From Sanderia malayensis (lineage: Eukaryota > Cnidaria > Scyphozoa > Semaeostomeae > Pelagiidae): DNA of 64,000 nt. The stretch is taken from assembly GCA_013076295.1 (NCBI GenBank), contig RQOL01000718.1, forward strand, positions 868,001-932,000. The letters are read 5' to 3'. The notes beneath the pieces are model-generated. The model made no database searches. It had not been told where the DNA came from and saw only the letters and a program-made list of their open reading frames with translations. The translations under genes and the position numbers were made by a program. Positions within the stretch are counted from its first letter, which is position 1, and the number at the start of each line of letters is the position of its first letter. Below, one piece after another: positions 55,801-64,000 of the stretch.

Positions 55801-57850
55801 CATAGATAACAATCAATTGACAGGGAAGAGTATCCAATACAGTGTCAATAAAGAGCACTACCCAGAGAAAACTTAAAACTGCCACTTATGAGAGCTAGTG
55901 CCACTATTCTGTTGGTAAATTGCCACTAACTAAGAGAAATATAAACATCCAATAAACCCACAAGACATATAATGAAATCACCTGGACAATCTTTTGAAGC
56001 AGACCCAGCATTGGGTGTTTCCTCCACAGTCAATTGCATGTTGTTATCCAAAACAATTTCTCCATTAGTTGTCAATTCCTAAGATATAAAAATATAAAAA
56101 AATCAAAAATAAACCTGTGATTACTCAATGACGCATAAATAGCATTATTTCTGATGTATACAGAATGCCAGTCCAAAACTATGGCTCCATAACTACATTG
56201 CAGAAGATAAGTATACGCTCTGGGTACTTGGACGGATGAAAACACAGATTGTTAAGAATAAGGTGTGTATAAATCAAAGTCAAAAGTTACAAATAAACCA
56301 ACTACTTATTTACAAAATGTGAATTGAATTGATGCAACATTGTATACTAAAAATGCAGGGCCTTTTTTAACATACAGACTGGGGGGCCTTGGCCCCCCCA
56401 GCCCTCGTGGTGGCCCCCCAGTCAACAAAAGTGGCCCCCCAGTTAAATCTTTTCAACTTAATTTCAATTTGCAATCATGATGATTCAAATGACTCGTTGT
56501 GTGTGAAAGCTAACTCCACTGTGTTTTCAATGGTATCTTCCACAATATATCTAGCTTGCTTCCAGTCGTATTGAAATCATTTACAAGTGTAGTTTGACTT
56601 GTTGATTATATCAATAATACACAAACGGGTTTTTTGCTCTCCTTTCTTCAATGCTGAAAAACTGTGATCCGTCCTGTCCGTTATAACCGAATGTAGAAAT
56701 ACTAGGGGTGCTCATTAGGGGGGTGTGTGGGAAGACCCTCCAAATGATTTCCGAGTCGGGCTTCACGAATTCAAAAACAATAGGTAGCATTCAAGTTCAA
56801 CTGGCTGCCTAATTTAAAGTGGTATTGGCCACTAATAGTAGACTTGTGTTGTAGCTCTTGGAAAAAATGTGGACCGACTGGGAAAAATAATCTTTGGAGA
56901 AAATTTGATTATAAAAAAATACATTTTTCAGCGATATCTGAGGCACTAAATTTGTAAAATTTCCCCCTTCGGCGGCAACCATGGTGCCGCCTCAGGTAGC
57001 CAAAATTATTTGAATGTTTTCAAAGAAATGTTCATGCAAAAGTCGGTCCCAAGTATGTCAACACCCCAAACTTTTTTTAATGTGCTCCCCTGACCCAGCC
57101 GTTTCTCTGAAAATATAGGTCCCCTTCAAGTTTTGGCCCCCCCACTTGAAAATCCTTAAAAAAGGCCCTGTAAAAATGATGATACAATTTTATGGCAATA
57201 TACCTACCACATTGCTCATAGTAGTGTTCCTGCTCAAATAGATCACACCCTGAAAGAAATATTTACATATCATAAATCATACAATACTTGTACTTTTATT
57301 GATGCACACATAAATACGGGTGAATTTCTAATTTATCTATTTCTCTCTACTTGTTTTTGACTTCTCAGATATATGTAATTCTATACCTCTGCCAATATAA
57401 TTTGGTCATTGCTGCATGGGATTCGATTCTTATCCCAGTTCCTTGCGTCATTCCATTTTGTTGACCAGACCCAATTCTTTGCGTATCCATTCACTTTGCA
57501 GCATACAATGCCTGCAATGCAAAGCAATGCTAGTATTTTTCTCAATATCTACCATTACGTAGCAATTAACTACCAATACATCGTGAAATATTTCAGCAAG
57601 TAGCTAAAGAATCTTTTTATTTTGTTTTGTTCGTATGGTATGCGGCTAGGCTACAGTTAGGCTTGCGGAAAGGTCGTAGTGCCTTGTGCGGCCTACAAAG
57701 TATACATAAAGTCTCGTGATCAAAAATTTACTTGTCAAGAACAGTCTTCAAAACGTAACAACTATGCCTAGCAATGTTGCCAAAATATAGCCAAATCATC
57801 TTCAAGTACCTACCTAACAACAGTAATTGGAATTGGACGCGAGAAATCAT
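49818..57850 (-). CDS. AMN: Amnionless-like endocytic receptor subunit
   Basis: Seventeen exons, 603 residues: 57850-57814, 57511-57387, 57249-57208, 56078-55982, 55319-55165, 54445-54380, 54080-53940, 53721-53634, 53178-53096, 52981-52891, 52743-52684, 52415-52332, 51823-51715, 51334-51181, 50761-50681, 50536-50381 and 50060-49818. It has a signal peptide (MISRVQFQLLLLG). The amnionless fold follows: WSTKWNDARNWDKNRIPCSN, then WNDGSLYLDRIPCVHDNVYF. A VWC-like Cys cluster (CPPSC...GDCCERCG) precedes AVVKMNIS. One membrane helix lies at about 365-385 (TTVALAVSFSLLLVIVILAA). The long cytoplasmic tail has FDNPMY, FENPVY, FHNPLY and an IENPVP, the FxNPxY/F type used for clathrin adaptor binding. 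In vertebrates amnionless carries cubilin to the surface for protein uptake. The tail (about 215 aa) and its Lys-rich block are longer than in human. Confidence 0.92.
51040..51065. repeat. Poly-C tract in amnionless intron 14
   Basis: A run of 14 C with a following tccccgcccc stretch. Likely length-variable. Confidence 0.85.
52025..52160. mobile_element. Diverged mariner/pogo-like MITE in amnionless intron 12
   Basis: The left end aagtggaacctccatcaacg and complemented right end cagtgcaacactcatgggct agree partly; both are flanked by TA. The interior has gatacctcttt/gggtatctctc words. Old and non-coding. Confidence 0.45.
54572..55140. mobile_element. Element with multiplied TTGCCCAAC motifs
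   Basis: The left sixth carries seven copies of ttgcccaac or cgcccaac; the right sixth carries the complement (ttgggcaaa, ttgggcgaa) about six times. The two ends therefore form a long interrupted inverted repeat around a unique middle. The right end lies about 25 bp from amnionless exon 5's donor. A partial copy is at 24120-24295. The family is unknown; the 15-18 bp spacing of motifs is irregular. Confidence 0.7.
55530..55682 (+). repeat. Dispersed repeat, inverted partner at 59512-59660
   Basis: The block from cagtatcaatttgaaataaa to gagcattgtcataaa is nearly the reverse complement of 59512-59660. It includes tcaagacacgccttgcttgt and cttattggttggagcgttaa. It is in amnionless intron 4. Confidence 0.8.
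56356..57170. mobile_element. hAT-like non-autonomous element, 815 bp
   Basis: The termini CAGGGCCTTTTTTAA and TTAAAAAAGGCCCTG are exact 15-bp inverted repeats. The flanks are taaaaatg on both sides (56348-56355 and 57171-57178), a perfect 8-bp target duplication. The interior near each end carries complementary ggcccccc stretches. There is no long open frame. It sits in amnionless intron 3, close to exon 3. This is the best-preserved insertion in the window. Confidence 0.92.
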
Positions 57851-58082
57851 TTTAGACAGATTTATCACTCTTCCTTCGTCTTCCTTCCTTTTCCTTCTCT
57901 TCTCTTCTCTTCTGTCTTTTGTTTACTTGCTTACTTAGCTTGCGGTTGCGGATGCTACTGTTGTCTTTGTTTCCGCAAAATCTTTACCCGCTGAGACTTC
58001 ATATGCCCCTTTTATGGATAAAAACTGTCCCTCTTCATCGTGGCTTTTCAACACCCGCATAATCGCAAAGAAAAAAAACAAT

Positions 58083-58265
58083 TAGCGCACATAGCGCGAT
58101 TTTTGTCTTTTGTCGCCGGCAACAAAAAAAATGTTTAGCATCCTGAATCTGAAAAATCGTTGCTGGCGACAAAAATCCCATAAAAAAATCTCCGCACACA
58201 GGCGATTTATGTCGCCGGCAATAAAAATCGCAGTCGCCAGCGACCAAAATCGCCTGTGGGCGCTA
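58083..58265. mobile_element. MITE with TAGCGC ends and gtcgccggc motifs
   Basis: The left end ttagcgcacatagcgcgatt and complemented right end tagcgcccacaggcgatttt are inverted repeats. The interior has four gtcgcc(g/a)gc(a/g)a copies in both orientations. No clear target duplication. Non-coding. Confidence 0.65.
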
Positions 58266-59511
58266 GGCTTTATAACTGCGTCAATCAGCTTTATTGCAGC
58301 TTTATCGGCTTGTGTTCTCCTTGGAAATGTGTGAACAGGGCGCAATAACAACCTGCTGCTGACAGAACCTGTTGCATTTGTTCTTGTAACGTTCTTGACA
58401 ACTACACTCTTTTCATTTTATAAGAATACTTAATTGTTTTTGCTGAGCCTCATTATTCTTAATTTTTTTCTATTTTGAGCCTCTGAATATTCTTAAATTA
58501 TTCTTAGCGCGGCAGAAAATAGGGATATGAAGATTATTACCATCAATGCCAAAAACGCATAACTATTACAATGGTTAACAGAATAAGTCCTTATTTCCAC
58601 AATCAAACAAAGAAAAGGTATAAAACAAAGTCCGAATAAAAGACAAAGACCTATAAAGTTTGGTTTTCTTGGCTTATCTGGTTGCTCTGGACCAATGGAT
58701 TGTATTATCTTTGTTATTTTTGTTCGATAGATATAAAAGTTATATCACATTTTTGTATCACATAAAAATAAAAACTGAATCTACTGATATCTAAAACTAA
58801 AACATATGAAAAACATCCTTCTGTAATTCATCCTCACAGCTTTTCTACTGAGTTCTCACGGAATAGTACAATAGCCAGATCCTAAGATCCCAGACTACCT
58901 TCTGATTGTGGTGAAACAAAAGAAAAGGGTCCCTTGGGCTACGTTATTAGACCAGTCATAGAATTCAGGGAACAAGCCAATGAAAAAAATCGGGATTGAT
59001 TAGAATTGATAATTTAGTAAAGTAGATAAAAAGGTCGGAGCTAATTCAAGACCAATGAAGAAAACAGATCAATCATTATCAAATCCGACTAGGCTCTCGA
59101 AATATAAAAAAGTAACACCTTACACAGTTAGTTGTTGTTTTCCTATACTCAAACAACCCGAACCCGTAGCCTGACCGCACAACTTCTTGAATAGCATCAA
59201 AAACTGTTTAGCGCCATTGTGTTCAAATTGATTATAGCCCCCGGGTAGGGGCCTGGGGACTGGGTATCATGTTATGCCAGATCTCACTGTGGCCCATCCC
59301 TCACCATAAGTTATTTTTCCCAAATGAATTACGATGCTAGCCCATATGAATTACGAAGCTGGCCCATCTGATGTGAACAGGCGTCAATTCAATTCTTCTT
59401 ATTTTTCATTTTTGACGCACTTAATTTTCTTTCATTGTGAAAATATGAAAATATGAAAATATGTGGAATGAACCGTTACTACGGACCAGCCAACCACTGG
59501 CCACTTCCGAT

Positions 59512-59660
59512 TTATGACAATGCTCATTTAAATCCGTTTTAACGTTCCAACCAATAAGATACAGCAACGTGGAAAAATTGTACAAACAAGGTGTGTCTTG
59601 ACGTATTTTAATCCAAGAGTTTTAAATGTTTATTTCAAATTGATACTGCTTGCAAGAAGG
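59512..59660 (-). repeat. Dispersed repeat, inverted partner of 55530-55682
   Basis: Reverse complement of the amnionless intron 4 copy, ending about 95 bp before the ATG of the DRE-TIM/EF-hand gene, so it may overlap that gene's promoter or 5' UTR. Confidence 0.8.
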
Positions 59661-59753
59661 CAGTAACGTGTTGGCTCTGCTTCCGAAAAGTTTCCACTGT
59701 CCAAGTGAAATTCACATCTGCAAGTGAGCACAATCGTGCAGTAAGCAGCCATT

Positions 59754-62747
59754 ATGTTTCAAGACCAGATCAACCAAGTGAAGGTGGGCATCCAAGAGCA
59801 ATCCGCCAGAAACAAAGCGCTCAAGAAACTGGACCTTTTCGTCTTGGACAACTCACTCCGTGAAACAACAGTTGGCCAGCTTCGCGGACACACAATTGAG
59901 GACAAATGGAAGATATATGACGAGGTATGATGAGTGCGAGTAAACTTCTTTTATTTTATTCATGATTTCACTTGGATATTTTCTCATATAGCGTGAAAGT
60001 GAAAGAATCAGTAGTCTTAACCCAGCACCAGTTTTTGCATAAACATTATTCCTGTAAGTGCATAACGTGCGCATATATATTGGGAAATAGCCGCAAACTA
60101 ATGTCGTCTCGGGCATATAACGTTCAAAAATTGGCAAGTGTACTTTCAACGATAAACATATTTATTCTTCCAAAACTGTTCAGGACTCAATAAACTTACC
60201 TCTCCTAGACTGCTGGGGACCTCTCCTAGCTTACCTAACAATACACCGCCACAATGAATACCCATGAATGCATAAAAAGCAAGAAGCAATTACACTTGGT
60301 TAAGCTCTTAACAAACAAGGAATAAAAGAAAAGGATTTTTAGCGACATGATTTTACTTAAAGCTGTGCTCAGACAAAGCCAAAGTACAATGATAACGTCA
60401 TGCATACTCTATAGTATAGTTCTTTTAATGATATAACATCAAAAACAATGTTATTTTGCGCTTGAAAAAACAAAGAGTCATTAAATCTTTTAATGCATAA
60501 TGACCCTATGGAACTCGCAATAAATACACCGGTCCCGCAAGAAGATTACCTCAAAACACATCCACCAGTGACGGCCAAGGCCACAATAGAACACGCATGT
60601 GTATTTAGTCGTCTCACAACGGACTAAAATGGGCAACTTGGCTTGGATGAACACGGGAAAGTTTCAAAATCGCGTCATGAGATTTACAACTGGCAGCAAG
60701 CTGAAATATGATATTAAAATAAAGGAATAGAAAACCTATGACGTCAAACAAATCTGAAAAGATTAAACTATTTACCCCAACTCAAACCATCAACAATAGG
60801 ATTATCCAGCTGATGTGACAGGGGCGCGTCAATTGTACAACAGTAGAATACCGAATATGTATTCTGTGTAAAAGGATAATGCGAAATTAATAACAACGTA
60901 CAGCGTTATCAACTAAAACCATGAGCCACATTATCAATAAACAATAGTTGTCTTCCAATGTTATCAACATTGTTCACCGTCAGGTCTGGAATGTGTTTTG
61001 GTTTTTTTCTTCAGGTAAAGAGAGTTGGCTTCAAGCACATCATCGTGGCCTCGTTTTCGCACATGACTCGCTTGGGCGACACGTTCATACGTCAGCTGAG
61101 AGAGAAGGGCGAAGATATGAGCCTCATGTACGCATTCACGGAATTCCTGGAGAAAGTCGTCAACAGAGTGCCCGATACCGAGGTCATTCCAATAGGGTTG
61201 CTCAAAATGAAAGAACTCGGCATAAAGAACGTCATCATAGAGATGGATTTGGTGTACAATGGCATCGACTACACGAAGTTCAATGCGAAAAGCATGTGCC
61301 AGCTTTTCTCCAAGAGATTCCAATGGATTCGAGAGAATCTGGCAAGCGATGCTCGCATATTGATCAACCTGCGAGACTTGCCCGATGCGATGATGCGAAA
61401 ACCAAGGCGGGTATTCAAGATAGTCAACTATCTGTCCTCATTGCCGGCCGAAGAGCGACCCTTCGGTTTGGTGTTTGAGGAGTCCGGAAAATACTTTCCG
61501 GAACAGCTCGGCGTGTGGACAAAGGCCATTCGCAAAGAGATGGATAGGTGCGGCTTCCAGTCCGGTCAACTATTGGTACACGTTCACCAACAATGGGGCA
61601 TGCATGTCATAGCGCAATTGGAATGTCTGGCCAATGGTGCAAATGGTATATGGGCCGGGCTCTGCGAAGAGGGTGCCATGCTGGGGCATGCATGCTCAAC
61701 TCTGACGATGATGAACCTGGTCAGGATGGGCAACAAACGCATACTCAAGAAGTACAATTGCACGGAGTTGAGACGCGCTGCACAAGCAGTCACAAAGATA
61801 ACAACCGGCGTAAACCCGCCATTGAAGCAGCCAGTCTACGGAGCACGCGCTCTTGACGTCGTTTTCGGAATGGATCAGTTTACGCCGGACAAGAAGGATT
61901 TCAGCATGGTTGACTTTTTCGGTGAGAAACCTGTAATGAGAATGACAACTCTCGCATCGCCAAAGATGATCGTCACACGTCTGAAAAATGTGTTTGGAGA
62001 GAATGCTCAATTCACAGAAGAAATGGCTAAGAAAATGCTCGCTCTCATGCTCGAAGACCTTCATAAGAACAGAAAGGAAGAGTACATGAGCGAGGCTGGC
62101 CTCGCATTGCTGTTTGATAGGGCTGGCGGAAAAATCACGGCCGAAATGGGTGAGAAGGTGGCTGCGGTAAGTTTCCTTCATTATCTGGTGTTCCATTTTT
62201 GTTTTGAAATATCATTTAGAGGTAGAAATCTCAAGTCTACTTCGATATGTCTTTTATCACACAATGCATTGTTGACCAATTTCATTGCACACAGGCCAAG
62301 TCAGTGAGCGTGCACATTGATGAACTCATAGCCGAAATTCGTGCAATGTGGGACGAGTGGGACTTGCGGGACGGAGAGAAGGATGACGCACTGGAATTCG
62401 ATGCCTTCTACAACGGATTCATGGCTCCCTACTTCGGCTGCTACCGTTGTGATGAGACGAAGAAAGCCTTGAAAGCCATTGACATGGACAGCGATGGAAC
62501 AGTGGACTGGAACGAGTTTGCAGTCTACCTCAAATGGGCTGGAAGACAATACCCGGCAACGAAGGACGCGGAGGAGCTTTTGTCCGTCGCCTTCCGCAAG
62601 GGCCTCATACCAGCCATGCAAGACGAGGTCATCAAACAGTCTGATCATTTGCCAATGATTACAGATGATGATTTTGATGATGATCATGAAATAGATTATT
62701 ACAGGGGATTTGAAAGCGACGAAGATGAAGAATTTTGCTGTGAATAA
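59754..62747 (+). CDS. DRE-TIM (HMG-CoA-lyase-like) barrel fused to an EF-hand
   Basis: Three exons, 59754-59924, 61015-62166 and 62295-62747, give 591 residues without gaps. Residues about 26-290 look like a DRE-TIM metallolyase barrel. It opens LDLFVLDNSLRETT, where D32, R36 and E37 mimic the DxxxRE signature. It continues HIIVASFSHM and GIKNVIIEMDL and has the metal-site motif VHVHQQWGM (H246, H248). ANGIWAGLCEEGAMLGHA then resembles the loop that carries the catalytic region in HMG-CoA lyase and homologues. From 442 the protein is alpha-helical, with one canonical EF-hand loop DMDSDGTVDWNE (504-515) and an acidic tail ending in a DDDFDDDHEID and DEDEEFCCE stretch. Substrate unknown; calcium control of a lyase- or aldolase-type reaction is inference. 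No targeting peptide is evident. Confidence 0.85.
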
Positions 62748-63190
62748 TTACTAACTGGCCGTCTTTATATATCCTCCAAACTTATCTACTATATAGATCA
62801 TTTTCTTCGTTGACATTTTGTTCCTGTAATTTTTCAAAAAAGAATTCAATTTTAAACCATTGCGTTCTTAACCTGCTACGATTCAATTAAAAACTATTGA
62901 TAACTTCATGAATTTTTGATTTGACACAATGGGCACTCCATACAACATGCTACAACTGGATTTTCACTATGACAATTACTTTGAGCCTTATGGAATTCAA
63001 TTGCTGCAGGCTTGAATTGGCTCTACTCTGTTCTATTCTCTGTCTGAAAATCCACGACAATAAAATTCAGTGCCAATAAAGGTGGGAGGCAGTAAGTTGT
63101 TGGCATGACTCTTGACCACGCGCTTAATTAGACAAGGAACAAAATCAGGGGATCGATAAGGTGGCTCCACAGAGAAAAGTTTCTCACATA
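62748..63190. other. 3' spacer of the DRE-TIM/EF-hand gene
   Basis: AT-rich, no coding signal recognised. An aataaa-type signal (acaataaaattc) occurs near 63058. Confidence 0.5.
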
Positions 63191-63350
63191 CCGTATTTCC
63201 TCTATTAAGCGCCCGGGCGCTTATTTAATATTTTGCAAAATTGGGTGGGCGCTCATTAGAGGGGGGCTCTTAAAAGAGGGGGTCCTAAAATTTTAAAATC
63301 AAACAACATCAAAAACAAAAGAATAATCTTATATAGTTCTGAATCCTTGT
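63191..63350. mobile_element. Partial copy of the CCGTATTTCCTCTATTAAGC element
   Basis: The left terminus and about 150 bp match the element at 4145-4729, including cgcaaaattgggtgggcgct-type sequence and tcctaaaattttaaaatc. Compared with the first copy it lacks an internal stretch after cttatat and then loses similarity. No right end is seen. Confidence 0.8.
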
Positions 63351-63750
63351 CAATGAAAGAATTGATCGAATCCCCGGATTTCGGATAAGACAAATGATAA
63401 ATTGTGGCCAACTTTTCGGAACGTTTTTTCGGAACTACCCTCAGGGGAGAAACTTACAGGTTTGGAAACGGCGGCTCTGAGAACGGGCCCGCTGTGCGCC
63501 CTAAGGAGACCTCTTTGTTAAGATCTTCGGTAATTTTATCCGGAAATTTTGTAATAATTTTGTCGGAGAACGCCTGGGTATTCTAGGGCCATGGTAGCCA
63601 ATTGAAACACCCTCCCTTGTAGCCAATTGAAACACCCTCCCTCCCTTGTACACTGGTCAGAAACAAAAAATCGATCAGGATAGGTGTCTAAAGCGAGTTC
63701 TAGATTAACGACATTAATTTAACTGTTTTAAACTACGAGATAACGAAGTA
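63351..63750. other. Spacer between element copy and retroelement fragment
   Basis: No gene recognised. The block gtagccaattgaaacaccctccc is repeated in tandem at about 63594-63648. Part of this stretch may belong to the retroelement whose fragment follows. Confidence 0.4.
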
Positions 63751-63885
63751 TTAATTTTGTCCAGAACCGGGGTTGATGGCGAGGGTGCATCTGTTTCCAG
63801 CATGCTTTCCCCCACAGCCCGGTCTGTTACATACATGTTTAAATCGGCAGGTAGCCTCGTTATAAAATCGTTTGGTATTAAACCT
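63751..63885 (-). pseudogene. Retroelement zinc-finger fragment (DIRS-like Gag type)
   Basis: A 44-codon minus-strand frame, bounded by stops, reads RFNTKRFYNEATCRFKHVCN and then a GCGGKHAGNRC finger. The Cx4-6KHxC...CGGxHxxxxC pattern is typical of small zinc fingers in the first ORF of tyrosine-recombinase (DIRS-type) retroelements. The frame is broken just upstream by a TAA. The rest of the element, if present, would lie in other frames or off the right edge. Confidence 0.45.
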
Positions 63886-64000
63886 TTAGGCCGCAAGGGA
63901 TTTAGTGTTAAAGGGTCCTTTGCTAAAAATACGGTCCTCTTTATTTTGTGAGCCGGCTGTGAAACTTAATCGAAACTTGCGATCGTACAGCAGCCAACCC

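Larger units (their letters stand above)
57851..59753. other. Spacer between amnionless and the DRE-TIM/EF-hand gene
   Basis: Holds both promoters (divergent genes, 1.9 kb apart), the MITE at 58083-58265 and a dispersed repeat at 59512-59660. No additional gene seen. Confidence 0.5.

Overview
The window is animal (metazoan) nuclear DNA. It is AT-rich, genes have many short exons of about 40-260 bp with GT-AG introns of a few hundred bases, and a nuclear-type tRNA-Leu is present. The gene set is animal-typical: a 4.1-type FERM protein, SRRT/ARS2, HGSNAT, amnionless and a rhodopsin-class GPCR. Gene spacing, many short terminal-inverted-repeat elements and an intronless class A GPCR fit a non-bilaterian or basal invertebrate; a cnidarian, perhaps an anthozoan, is my best guess. 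That placement is inference and no sequence shown here proves it.

Layout, left to right. 2340-8476 (-) is the N-terminal FERM part of a band 4.1-like protein whose 3' part is not found in the window. 9311-9619 (-) is a one-exon KEOPS subunit Pcc1/LAGE3. 10252-16001 holds no gene I can support. 16002-17240 (+) is an intronless GPCR. 20333-32692 (-) is SRRT/ARS2, about 20 exons. 33113-34927 (-) is the bifunctional CoA synthase COASY. 35332-39453 (+) is glutamine-dependent NAD+ synthetase, head to head with COASY. 39961-40043 (-) is tRNA-Leu(UAA). 40832-48065 (-) is HGSNAT, 19 exons. 48341-49154 (+) is ATP synthase inhibitory factor IF1, head to head with HGSNAT. 49818-57850 (-) is an amnionless-like receptor, 17 exons. 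59754-62747 (+) is a three-exon protein joining a DRE-TIM (HMG-CoA-lyase-like) barrel to an EF-hand. The right end carries a fragment of a retroelement zinc-finger region.

The genes do not form one pathway. Two divergent pairs stand out: COASY/NADSYN1 (the last steps of CoA and NAD synthesis) with 404 bp between start codons, and HGSNAT/IF1 with 275 bp. Introns and spacers are full of non-autonomous DNA elements. Several have clear terminal inverted repeats and target-site duplications: 8 bp (hAT-like), 9 bp (Mutator-like), TA (mariner/pogo-like) and TTAA (piggyBac-like).

Exon models were built by hand from splice consensus, reading-frame continuity and remembered family patterns. No alignment or database search was run. 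The least certain joints are SRRT exon 16/17, the last NADSYN1 exon and the missing 3' part of the FERM gene. The most unusual coding gene is the DRE-TIM/EF-hand fusion.
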